Positions 21,441-32,387 of a stretch of 64,000 nucleotides of DNA are shown piece after piece; position 1 is the first letter of the stretch, and every line of letters begins with the position of its first letter. The notes beneath the pieces were generated by a model that made no database searches, was not told the DNA's origin, and was given only the letters and a program-made list of their open reading frames with translations. Both the position numbers and the translations under genes were made by a program. Source of the stretch: Vicia villosa (Eukaryota > Streptophyta > Magnoliopsida > Fabales > Fabaceae); NCBI RefSeq assembly GCF_029867415.1, contig NC_081185.1, positions 70,503,156-70,567,155 on the forward strand, read 5' to 3'.

Positions 21441-22562
21441 CCTCATGATGCAGGCGGTTTTCGGTCAAATAAACGTTTTGGGTCCTAAATACACAATCTG
21501 GGTTAATTTGGTATTGTGTTTAATCAGATTCCTCCCTTTGATTACCATAATAGTTGAACACATTCTCACTATCTTGATCTCCAGCCTCCTTATAAATGTA
21601 CTTCACCAAAGAACCTTTTTTATTGAATTTACTCTCCCCCTCGACTTTTCCCTTGTTATCAAGACTCACTTTTTTCTTCCCTTTTTTCCTTTTGTTAAGA
21701 CAAATCTTACCTATAACTCCTACACCATATAATTGCTTCCATCTTAACTTTTTATCCCCCTGTGAGCAACTGACACAACTTCTTTCTCCAAAGAGCACTC
21801 TAACACCGTTGTATCACCAATTGATTTGGTTCTGCTACCCCCAGCTTTCTGTTAACCTCCCTGCCACTGTCTCTCTCCGGCACTTTTTGAATTCTAGCCA
21901 ATTCACAATCAAAATTTCCTATCTCTGTGTTAGATCCGCCAGTCCCTGCCCCTTTCCTGTTAAGCAACTCCAAAGAACAACTAGAAATCATCATTTCGCC
22001 TTCCTCTACCCCTGCCTTTGTCACCGGAATATTATCAACTTCAACTTTGTGTCCCGTGATAGCATACTCCCCATACAGATTGCTGTTACTGGCCCCTTCC
22101 TTAGACACATAGTCATTCACAACCTTCCAAACATTCCCAACCCTACCCTCCTTTTTACTCGGAGTCGAGAATTGTTGAATACTTTCTTTAGAACAAATAG
22201 TCCTGAAGTCTTCATCATCATCAAGACTAATATCACAGCTACTATTAACAGAGTCCTAAGAATTCGTAACAGAAGATAAGGATGTAGGATTACTTGTGCC
22301 AAACCGGAATTGTCCCATGACGTCTTCCCTCACCATGAGCTTGAACGCAATGTCGTCAATGTTTACCTTCATGAAATTCAGGAAACAGAACTGCAGAGGA
22401 ACTTTAAGCAGCATTCGCGCAACATCGAGCACCTTCCCTTCAGCTGTTTTTTCATCTAAACATATAAACGATCCCCACTCCTTTGCCAAAGAAACAAAGA
22501 AATTTGAGTGCCATGCGATAACCAGAATTCCATAAATCCTCACCCAAAAACAAACTAATGAT
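21441..22562 (-). pseudogene. LINE ORF1 fragment, reverse orientation
   Basis: On the minus strand from 22562 leftwards a decayed L1-type ORF1 C-terminal half can be read: FWVRIYGILVIAWHSNFF (the conserved WVRI.G.P..AW motif of the DUF4283-type domain), then DVARMLLKVPLQF, then Ser/Glu-rich linker pieces. It is broken by stops near 22258, 21800 and elsewhere. It runs head-to-head with the plus-strand LINE that starts at 22563. As the two pieces overlap in the protein (both contain the same domain in different versions), they come from different LINE copies. The left limit given here is only the edge of the repeated block. Confidence 0.72.
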
Positions 22563-23998
22563 ATGAGAGAGAAAGGAGAAGGTCAGTGGCAAAGGGTTAA
22601 GGGAGGAGGAATTAGGGCTATGAAATGGGACATAACAAGAGAGGACCAGAGGAAAGCGAATGGAGGATCTTTTTTCGTCTTCTTTCTTTGTTACAGAGTT
22701 TGGTGATAAGTGGAGGGCGAAAGATTTGTTCTTTGAGTTCAAGGAGTTGGGAGAGATAGAGTAAGTGGTTATTCCTCATAAAAGAGATAAGCACGGAAGA
22801 AGGTTCGGTTTCGGTCGTTTTCTTAATGTCAAGGATGAGGAGTTGTTGGCCACAAAGTTGGACAACATTGTTTTAGATGGAAAGAAGATCTTTGCAAACC
22901 TGCCTAGATTTAGGAGAGACAACAAAGCTCAGGGAAGGTCTTTCTCTAAGGTTGTTTTGAATAAGAATGACGATGCAGCGGGATTGAAGAAGTTTTCTTG
23001 GAATCGGTCTAGTGTGGAAGCCAGAAGGGAGTATAGATCTTATGTGGATGTTCTTCAAAACAAAAGTGGAGATGATGCTCTTAAATATTTTAAGCAGCCT
23101 TCTAAACCACTGCTTTATCACCCTAACCAAGAAGATATCTCCTAGTATATGAAAGCGTTCACTGGGAAGATCATTGAGCCTGGTAATATGGTTGATTTAA
23201 AAAAGCTGTTCCTTGAAGAAGGTATTTTTACAATAAGGGTAACAAGCATGTGGCCTAACTTATGTCTCTTGGAGGATTTAATTGCAGGCGAAGTTGAATT
23301 GTTCATAGAGGAGAGGAGATTATGGTGGGAGCAGTGGTTAAGTTCGATAAATCCCTAGGTACTAATAGATATCGACACAGAGAGGTATGCTTGGCTGAGG
23401 ATCCTGGGTTTACCTTGCCATGCTTGGGGTGAGAGATGTTTCTCTTCCTTAGCAGAGACCAGAGGTGCTTTTGTTAAGTGTGATGAAGGAACTATCTTGA
23501 GGTCAAGGATGGACGAAGCGAGGGTTTGCATCAGAACTAAAAGTATGGAGAGGGTGGAGGACGTGATTAAGTTATCGATTGAAGGTGTGATATTTGTTAT
23601 AAGATTGATTGAGGACTTTTCTATCTGTAATGGAAATGCTCAGCTAAGAAGGTCAAGGGGTGATTCGGATTCAGAAGAATCCCTTTCGTCGGAGGAAGTT
23701 TTGTCCGGTGAGGAGGAAGACGGCTAGGGTTTGAACAGGGAGGAAGAGGAAGCGTTTCACGAGGAAGTTGATGGGACGGTGAGAGAGAGAAATCCCATTA
23801 CGGTTACTTCAATAGGGGCCATTCTATCTGATCCTCCGAAGAAGGATGTTTGTCAGGCTAGTGGAGAAAAGGTGGTTCTTGATCTTTCTATAACAGGAAA
23901 CATGGAGAGCTTTGAGGCCCAAAATCAGGTAGCATTTAATGCAGATGTGGAGAATGTTCCATTAGCAGCGTGGGGGAGTCAAAAGGGCAAGTGGGACC
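22563..23998 (+). pseudogene. LINE ORF1, N-terminal part
   Basis: L1-type ORF1 (RNA-binding chaperone of the LINE RNP). From the ATG at 22563 the RRM-like domain is recognisable across a frameshift near 22685: FFVF, DKWRAKDLFFEF, then VVIPHKRDKHGRRFGFGRF. Later comes WLRILGLPCHAWGERCFSSL (~23391-23450), the DUF4283-type motif. Stops at 22760, 23144, 23356 and 23725 plus frame changes make it dead. It stops at the GGACC where Ogre B is inserted; the rest of the same LINE resumes at 60533. Confidence 0.85.
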
Positions 23999-25189
23999 TG
24001 TGGTGTCGTTTTTTTACCTCCCCGTTTCACTTGGGAGGACGGCACGCTAGACCCTTCACGCGAAATTTGGAAGGAGAATGCGCCCGGGGCGGGAGGAATT
24101 TTGTTTCAGTTCTTCCTACGATATCACACGAACTTTCTTATTGTCCTACGAGTAGGAAAGGGAAAAAAGATCTCAACTAAACCATAAGTTTGCTAAGTGT
24201 GGGGATTTCACCTAGACTAGAAATTCTGGAGTCCGGGGGGTCGGTTATATATAGGGAAGTGTTTAAACACCCTACATATCTGTAGTACTCTTCAGGAACC
24301 TTCTCTCTGTCATTGTGATTGTGTTTATTGCTAATGATTGGGAAAGTTTCTCCTTTGTATGAGGAGAAGGAATTGAATTGATTTGAAAAAGACAGACAGA
24401 CAAACAAACTGACTATTTTTGGTATTTTATTAGCTCGCTGAGATCCCTAGTGGAAGTCAGAGCTTAATGTAGTTCGGGGAACTAACTAGGGAAATCAATT
24501 GTTTTTGGTGCCTTGCTTGAAGCTCAAGGTTGAAGCTTTAATTAAATCTCTGTTTACAGTAAAGAGACATGAAATCATCTTTACAGAGAGGTATTTGTAC
24601 TATTCTACCACAAACATTTAAAAGAGTGACAGAATAACTGAATTCATTTCATTCAAGAGGGGGACCTTACTTGTGTATGTGCAAGTATACCAGTCAAATG
24701 CCTCTTAAATGAAAGAAAGATGCTCATCCAAATTAGGGAAAGTTACCACATGTCTGGGTTTTACTGCCAGCTCATGCCTTTCAAAATCCTAAATGGGAGA
24801 CTTGATTGAAATTGAAATGAAATGTAATGTTTGTTTGAATGTGGTAGAGTAGTAAAAATATCTCTCTATAGAGATAAGCTATGTCTATCTACTGTATAAA
24901 AGATTTGACTTTAGCTGGCTTGTATGAGGCCCAAGCTTGAGGCTTTTTGATTAATGTATTGATTTATTGAAATGATAACTCTACTGGGGAGAATTTAAAC
25001 TAAGGAGTTTTTGGTGTTCTGTACAAAGCCCAGAATTGAGGCTGACTCTAATTGGAGAGTGTTTATTTGGTGGATTTTATTTGGTGTTCTGTACAAAGCC
25101 CAGAATTGAGGCTGACTCTTTTTAGGGGTTTTGATTTAGCTGGAGAAATTGTCTGTTAAAAGACTGATTTTTGTCATGTTTTTTTTTTG

Positions 25190-25470
25190 GAGGCTGACCC
25201 TTTCCAGGGTTTTGACTCTTTTGGGGAAATTATCTCCTAAGAGAATGAATCTTTGGTTTTTGAAGGATTGATTTTTTTTGTCATGTTTTTGGAGGCTGAC
25301 CCTTTCCAGGGGTTTTTATTGAAATGAAAAAATGATTTGGAGGCTAACCCTTTCCAAGGGTTTTTGTTGAAATGATAGAATGATTTGGAGGCTAACCCTT
25401 TCCAGGGGTTTTTGTTGAAATGATAGAATGTGTTGCAGGCTAACCCTTTCCAGGGATTTTTGTTAAAATG
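25190..25470. repeat. ~57 bp tandem repeat in Ogre B LTR
   Basis: Five copies of a unit with core GGAGGCTAACCCTTTCCAGG followed by a T-rich spacer and GAAATGA. The counterpart in the right LTR is at about 56045-56315. Confidence 0.88.
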
Positions 25471-26969
25471 AATGGCAGAAAGATTATCTAGTGGAGACTT
25501 CTTATTTAAAGCCCAAGATGAAGGCTGACTCTTGCTGAGGATAAGCAAACATGGATCCTAGACTCTGCTAAGGAAAATGGATGAAGGTAAGGGTGACAGA
25601 GACTGTCCATGTCTCTCCTTCCAAAAATGTACTCAATGTAAAATTGAGACAAACTTAACTTGTTTAAGGTCTGGTTTAAATTGGAAGAAACTCACCAGGA
25701 TAGGCTAAAAGGTGACTAAAGACATGTTCCTATGTTTATAAGAAACCTGATGGGTGCTTGTATACAAGCTCAAGAGGAAGCTGGAAATGCTTTTAAGAAG
25801 CCTGTGGGTCCTTGTACAAAGCCCAAGAGAAGGCTAATCGAGGGTCCTTGTTATAGCACAAGAGAAAGCTATGTGGTTTTGAACTTATTTTGGCTCTAAG
25901 CAAATGGGTAAGAGGTTTCACCGGGAATAATTCCTCTTTGGGTGGATGTGTCCTATTTTTTTGGATTCTAAGGTTTTTGCCAAGATGTTTCACCGGGAAT
26001 AATTCATCTTGGGGGTTTGAACTACAGATCTCTAATTAGGAAAGAGCCTTCACCGGGAAGACATTCTCAATCCTAGGTCATATTCCTATAATATATAAAT
26101 AGTTTAACTGTCCTAGGGTTTACACTCAAACGTAGTTCTAAACAAATATATGTACAGTTTATATTTGACAGTAATTTAAATAAAGACTGTAAATTGAAAG
26201 CTTGTAAAGCCTAACCTGGATGGAGTGGAGGCCTTTGAAGAAGTATGTACAAAGCCTTACCAGCAATTTTTGTTGTTTTGATAACAGTTGAATATTTATG
26301 ATAAACAGTTAAGGGTTTTTGAAAACAGAAGAAGTGAAGATGGACAAAGGTCACATAGGTATCTGAAGAGTTTCACCGGGAATAATGCCCTTCAAATACC
26401 AGAAGAATGTTTTGAAAACAGAAAGAAGATTTTGTAAATACAGTTTTGAAAACAAACTATGAAAAGAAAAAGGTGCTGGGTCTTACACTCTATTAGAGGC
26501 CCACAGATTATTTACTGTTTATAAAAAACAGTTAGAAAATGATTGAAATGATATAAGGTTTTGTTGTTTGAAAACCTTAATCATCTGTTTAATCGGAGAT
26601 TGAGAATAGTTTTGAAAATTGACAAAAGTCAACTTAATTAAGGTAAAGATAAAGATCTATGCCTAATTAAGACCTAAACAATTAGGTTTTTATCATAAAA
26701 TTATTCACAAAATAATTAGGTTAAAACAAAATGAGTATATATATTAAAAGTATTTAAGGAAACACTTAAAACATACTATTTTAAACCTAATAAAAACACA
26801 TGAGATAAATAATATTTTTTATGATTTTTTGATTATTCACAAAATAGATATATTAAATGACAAGTGTGTGAAAAATGAAATAAAAATGGATTTATTTGAT
26901 AGGTTAAATAATTGTGTGAAGTTGTGAAGAAAATAGGTGTGAAAAGTGGTAAAAATAATGTTTTGGTCT

Positions 26970-27036
26970 CACCATGGTTTGAACCCACGCCCTTTATGTT
27001 ACCAGTCCCAAAACAACACCACTGAGCCAACGCGCG
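26970..27036 (-). other. tRNA-like module 1 in Ogre B 3' LTR
   Basis: On the minus strand TTGGCTCAGTGGT (27018-27030) then GGGTTCAAACC (26976-26986). The stem CGTGG/CCATG can form around the TTCAAA loop, and ACTGGTAAC between them resembles a tRNA-Thr(GGT) anticodon loop. The acceptor stem does not pair well, so it is at most a tRNA-derived relic. Repeated at 57831-57897. Confidence 0.6.
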
Positions 27037-27115
27037 CTTGGTGTTTATGATACACACCCAATTCATTATATTTTCAAACAAGTGGTAAATCATGGAAAAA
27101 TAAAAGAAACAAAAA

Positions 27116-27195
27116 GTCTGGGGCGAGGGGGATTCGAACCCCAGACTTGAGGCATGAGGAGACTAAGAGCGCATGTGAGGCCACTAGGGCAAGTT
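27116..27195 (-). other. tRNA-like module 2 in Ogre B 3' LTR
   Basis: On the minus strand TTGCCCTAGTGG (27181-27192) is followed by GGGGTTCGAATCCCC, a perfect T-arm/B-box palindrome, and an outer GTCTGGGG/CCCCAGAC inverted repeat (27116-27146). The spacing between the boxes is slightly long. Repeated at 57977-58056. Confidence 0.6.
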
Positions 27196-28140
27196 ATTCA
27201 TTCGTTTAAAAAACGCCTATCATTAAAAATAAAATAAACTTTGCTCAGAGATTTGAAAAATGGCGCCACCCTCCATCTTCGTCTTCAACCTCAAGCTCCA
27301 ACATTTTTGAAATTCTGATTCTCTCAAATCTCAACCATTTGCGAAGATGTAAAGACCAAACTTGCTCTAAATTCACTCACGATTCTAAATATGTAACTAA
27401 TATGAATTTATATTAACTACATCTAACTAATTTACTAGAAAACATGAAGAACCCTAAAATTCGAAAATCAAATTAAATGGCTATACTGAAAGATAAATGA
27501 ATGATGATAGAGGGTTTTCAATCCTCTGATGATGCTAAATAAGATAGAATCGAGCTTTACCACAAAGAGTGCTTAAATTAAAGAGGTGGAGTTCAGAAAC
27601 TTACCTCTGAAACTGAAGGTCGTGAGGATGATGGAGAGCACCTGGGCTTGTGTGAATGATCCTAAAAGCTTCCTTGGGACTCAATGATGCTAACTGGATG
27701 CTTATTGTGGCCTGAATCCTTCTGAACTGCTCTACTCGACTCCTTCGATTTGAGCTTCAAGTGGACATGGAGGGTGATGAATCTTGAGTTACAGATGAGC
27801 TGCAGCCATCTGAACAGCTTCCCTATGACCTAAGGAACGTGTCTGGATGCTTGGCTTCGTTAGACACCTTCTGAATTACTCCATGGACCTCCAACTGCAA
27901 CAGCTCCAAGTGAGAAGTGAAGATGATGATTCTCCACGTACAGAAGTGATCCAGGTGCTTGGATCACCTCAAATGAACCCCTTTGAGATGTTAGAATGCT
28001 TACTTTCCAAAGATAAGCTTTGGTTTGAAGAAAACGATTCTTCTTGCCAAAGAACTTTGAAAAACCATAAGCATGAGAAGAGAAAGAGAAAGCAAGGAAT
28101 ATGGTTGCTTTGGTGTGTTTTTCTACTAGGGTATGCTCTC

Positions 28141-28150
28141 CTATTTATAG
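28141..28150 (-). promoter_or_regulatory. TATA box of Ogre B 3' LTR
   Basis: CTATAAATAG on the minus strand, the same box as in the Ogre A LTR and at 59002-59011 in the right LTR. Confidence 0.72.
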
Positions 28151-29679
28151 GCAAATGATTCAGTACTGATTGAGAGAGTGAGCTTGCTTAGTGAAGTGAA
28201 TTTGGTTTCTTAGCCATGAAGAAATTTCAAAGAATACCCAAGTGTGATCATTGCATTTTCGAGCCAGCTCCCTATCCATTGATTCTATCTGATCTTAGGG
28301 AACATTTCAGATACAAAGTGAGCTCTAATTGGTTGGTGAGAAGATTCCTTGGGTGACTCATCAATTTGCCATAAATTCTCAAATGTAATCATTACATAAT
28401 CACATGTTCTTGTTTTAGGAATCTTCCTCAATTATCATGGCATGGTGAAAATGAAAGCATGGCATGTTTTCAGATGTGTTATGGGTCGTGTAGCATCCAT
28501 AAGTGAGGTCATGTGCACAAAATTTCAAAGTTCAAAAATGATGCATGACCTATAATTTCACTTCTTGAGGCCAACTTTGAACAAGCATAACTCCTAGCTC
28601 AAAATGAATTTGGAGAAGGTTGAACACAATTTGGAAAGCCCTAAACATCTACTTCAAATCATTAGTTTGGAGTTTCTTCAGAATCCTTTGGCAAATTTGT
28701 GAAAAATGAGGCCAAAGTTGGAAGAAAACTAGGTTAAAACACTTAGAAAATTTTCCAAGTGTTTATGACCTAAAACTCCAAAATTTCCAAAACTCTTAAA
28801 TGATTGATCTTTTGAAAAAAGTTCCGTTGTAAGATGTTGTTTTATTTTGCAAGATTTACAACTTTCATGTTGGAAGTTTTTTGAGTTGTGTAGGTGAAAT
28901 TTTGAGTTCCCACAATGCCCTCAAAAACCCTAATTCCCGACTTTTTGCTCCTTGAAGATTCTTCTTGAATTTCTTTGGTCAAATGACTTTAATATCCATA
29001 TATTGATGATATTGATCCTTGAAAGTCATGGTTTGACCAAAAATCTTAAAAGTCAAAGGTGATCCCATACAGTTGACCTTTTCCAAATAAGGTGTGATTT
29101 TGGACTTTTGTGTAGAATCAAGATCTTCTCCTTAAATGAGTGATGTAAATGGGTTATATTGAGGTAGTAGAGGTTCTTGAATCATGTCTTGAGTTTTGGA
29201 TCCATGCCTCTGATTAAAAGTCAACTATCCTGGTGAATTAGGTCAAAAACCCTAATTGTCGACCAGATGAAAATGATGACTGTAGACTTTGAATTGAGGT
29301 GTAATGTCCAGTGGATCTTGTTATATGAGCTATTTGAAGATGATTGATGTCTTTGAATGATCCCCTGGGGCTTTTTAGGGTTTCCCAAAGGTGATCCCCG
29401 ATTTTAATCCTTGATAGGCTAAAAAACCCTAGCCTGGTGACCTGAGTAAACCTGTACTCAGATGGCTGGGTGTCTAATCAATCTTAGGTGAAAAAATGAA
29501 GCTCTTGAGTCTTATGATTTTATTAGAGACTAATTCTTCCATTGATTGATCCTTTGCCTGAGTTTTCTTGTCTTTGAACATCCATGATTGAATGCCAGGC
29601 TGCTCTGGGTACTTGCTTTGACTTGATGAAAATCCTGAAGATATGTCATCTCAGGGGGGTCAAAAATTAGGGTATGACA

Positions 29680-29692
29680 GATGCCCCTATTT
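29680..29692 (-). promoter_or_regulatory. Ogre B polypurine tract region
   Basis: Directly before the 3' LTR the element strand reads AATAGGGGCATC. The AGGGG core is a short purine tract where plus-strand synthesis would begin. Confidence 0.6.
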
Positions 29693-30061
29693 AAGTTTCT
29701 TTTATCTGGAGGGAGAGAGATTGATATCTCGATCTCTCCTGCGTAAAAGAGACTTAAATATCAAAGAATGCCCGAATTTTGGGCGCTCCTGAGATGTTGT
29801 AATTGATAAAATCTTTGCGTGACTTGATCCCGTTGTCGCACTTGGCAGGGGATGAGGAGACAAACTCCTGTAGAAATACTTGATGTGGATTCTGGCGAAT
29901 GGATGGCAACGTAGGATGCGCAATCCATCTTCTTTAACTAAGTGTTGACACTTAGAAAAAGGCAAGCAACCTCCCCTTGTTTCGGATGTCTGCATCTCGA
30001 AACTGGTCTAAGTTGTGATTTTAGACAATATCTCAGATAAAGAGAAATTCTCCAAAGATTT

Positions 30062-30515
30062 GTTTCCTCATCAAACTTCTCATCATCACTTGGAGATAAG
30101 ATACCATTTGATGGTAATAAAGAAACTTCAAAGGTTTGTTTCCTCATCAAACATCTTACCAGCACTTGGAGGTAAGATACCATTTGACGGTAAATAAAGA
30201 AACTTCAAAAGTTTGTTTCCTCATCAAACTTCTTACCAGCACTTGGAGGTAAGATACCATTTGACGGTAAATAAAGAAACTTCAAGGGTTTGTTTCCTCA
30301 TCAAACTTCTTACCAGCACTTGGAGGTAAGATACCATTTGACGGTAAATAAAGAAACTTCAAAGGTTTGTTTCCTCATCAAACTTCTTACCAGCACTTGG
30401 AGGTAAGATACCATTTTACGGTAAATAAAGAAACTTCAAAGGTTTGTTTCCTCATCAAACTTCTTACCAGCACTTGGAGGTAAGATACCATTTGACGGTA
30501 AATAAAGAAATTTCA
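30062..30515. repeat. 77 bp tandem repeat in Ogre B 3' non-coding region
   Basis: Six units start at 30062, 30138, 30215, 30292, 30369 and 30446. Each contains GTTTG..CAAAC, CTTACC..GGTAAG and TACC..GGTA inverted repeats. The first unit is the most diverged. Confidence 0.93.
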
Positions 30516-30599
30516 CCATCTTCCCTTTTGACTTGACGTCTTTGAAAGAATGTCATATGGCCTCATGATCTTTTGAGGGGCTAATGACTTTGCTTGAAG

Positions 30600-31365
30600 G
30601 CAGACGAACTGTTTTCATAAAGAAAACTGCCATTCGTTGACTGATGCCGGGGAAACAACAAACTGTTTTCCTAAGAGGAAAACTGCCATTCGTCGACTCT
30701 GAGGGGAACTAAACATCCCAGAAACAGACAAACTGTTTGAAGAAACTGCCATTTGTCGATTTCTTGAGTATTTAACAGACAAACTGTCTTTCCTTGGGGA
30801 AAGGCTGCCATTTGCCAATTGCTAGGGGAACAAACTGTTTTTTACTAGGAGACTGCCATTTGTTGACCCTGTCGTGAAAGAAAGTGAGCAAACTGTCTTC
30901 TGCTAAAAGAGACTGCCATTTGCTGACTTTGTTGAGGAATCTTTAAGCGAAACGAACTGTCTTCATGAAGAAGGCTGCCATTCGTTATTTTTTGCTCGAA
31001 AAAGTAAGTGAACTGTCTTTTGCTGAAAGAGACTGCCATTCACTGACTCTGCTCGGGATCATTTGTCGATCTGTTGGGAGATTCTGAATTATTTTCTTTG
31101 ACGAAAAGTGGCATCTCTTGACCTTGCTGGGGGAATACCAAACTATTTTCCAGGAGGAAAAACTAACACTTGTCAATTATGTCGGGGAATCCACACTTCT
31201 TGGAGAAGAGAACCGCTCATCGACCCTGTAGGGAATTCCAAAATGCGAAATAGACTATCTTATCTGAAGAAGACTGTCGAGCGTCGCTCTGCGGGAGAAT
31301 CTCGGCTGAGGAACTCCAAAAGTGAACAAACTATCTCTTTGAGGGAGACTGCCATTTGTTGACTT
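30600..31365. repeat. array of hairpin-forming repeats
   Basis: About ten diverged units of roughly 40-65 bp with the core AACTGT(C/T)TT...ACTGCCATT. In most units the bases flanking the core are complementary, and they change together from unit to unit (see findings). The array lies between the integrase stop and the 3' LTR of Ogre B. Open frames across it on the minus strand are not credible genes. Confidence 0.85.
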
Positions 31366-32387
31366 GCTTGGGGAGATCCTTGTCTATGAACTGTCGTCTC
31401 GAAGGAAAAAGTTTCTCCAGAACTTGCAGGGGAAACTTGAGTTCATGCCTCAATGACTCGGGCATTCACATGATCAAAGCCTGACTCGACTATGCAGTTG
31501 TAATGTATGCATGAATATTATGACAAATATAAAATGTATAGTGAATGTGAATAGAATTGTCGCGGATGTAAAATCCTATGATGCGACCTGAATTCTTGTG
31601 GATCAGAAGATGTCCTCTTCTTGTAGTTCGAACTCTGTTGGGAATATCTGGTTATCAGTTGTCCGCTGTCTGAAGTGAGTAATATGAATTGAAGTGAAGA
31701 TCCGTCATCGGGAGATGTTCGCAAAGCGACCTCATGGGGAAATCTTGGTTCCCGGAGTCTCAACCGTTCTCGGAGCAACTGTTCGCATTCTTCCTATTGT
31801 TTGTAAACCTCAGAAAGAAATTTCACCTTTATTTTTGCAAGTAAATTCATTTTATTTTATGAAAACATTTGTTTCAAGAAAAAAAATGACTGTTTAAACT
31901 TAAAATGCATTTCAAGAAACTGAATAAGACTAGATTTGCAAAGAAAAAGCACAAGGCTCAAATTATTATTATGGAATGGTAATCAGCCAAATGCTTGATT
32001 CCATGGAGTATTTACAAAGTTGGAAATTGGTAATTTTCGGGAAAAGGGCTACGATGAAACGCGACGACCGTTATCTTTCCCTTCCACTCCGAGTTGCGCT
32101 GTATTCGTGCTTCGTAGAAGATGACCTACTGCTGATGAATACTCCGCTATGGATTTTTGAATGATCAAGTTTGTCCTGAACACAGTTACTTGCCATATAT
32201 CCCTAACTTTTGCGTAAACTACCCCTTTCAGGTTTTAAGTCTACCGGGATTGATTATTATATATTTTTTTTATGTCTCTAACTTTTTCCTGAATCGCCCT
32301 TTCGGGTTTTCGATTCACCGAGACGCTCTTTTTTGCCTAAGCCGCTCTTTGCGAGTTTTCAACTTAGCGAGCTGTTCTTTTAATTAT
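31366..32387. other. Ogre B 3' non-coding spacer
   Basis: Sequence between the hairpin array and the integrase stop. I see no gene. Short motifs such as CCCTTTC(A/G)GG and TTTTCNA(C/T)TTAGCGAG recur around 32220-32390. Confidence 0.6.

Larger units (their letters stand above)
23999..29679 (-). repeat. Ogre B 3' LTR (5681 bp)
   Basis: On the element strand it runs from TGTCATACCCTAAT to GACACCACA. It matches the right LTR almost base for base, except for ~400 bp at about 24188-24585 that the right LTR lacks. That extra piece resembles the start region of the Ogre A LTR (compare 24230-24300 with 7685-7750), so it is ancestral. Contains short tandem repeats, two tRNA-like modules and a TATA box. 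Small frames such as 25237-25548 are translations of repeats. Confidence 0.92.

Noticed and set aside
21441..24180. LINE as an original part of the Ogre B LTR
   Set aside because: GGACC and LTR ends at 23999 and 60532 show that the LTR stops there; the LINE is the insertion target, later duplicated.
25237..25548. repeat protein with HFNKNPWKG units
   Set aside because: A translation of the 57 bp LTR repeat; no start context and no similar frame in Ogre A.
26970..27195. functional tRNA genes
   Set aside because: A- and B-box-like motifs are present, but acceptor and anticodon stems do not form a full cloverleaf.
27847..28158. 103-residue plus-strand gene (also at 58708-59019)
   Set aside because: It lies in both Ogre B LTRs across the antisense TATA region and has no recognisable domain.
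30600..31365. CRISPR-like array
   Set aside because: Repeats are diverged and palindromic with no unique constant-length spacers, and it lies in a plant retrotransposon.
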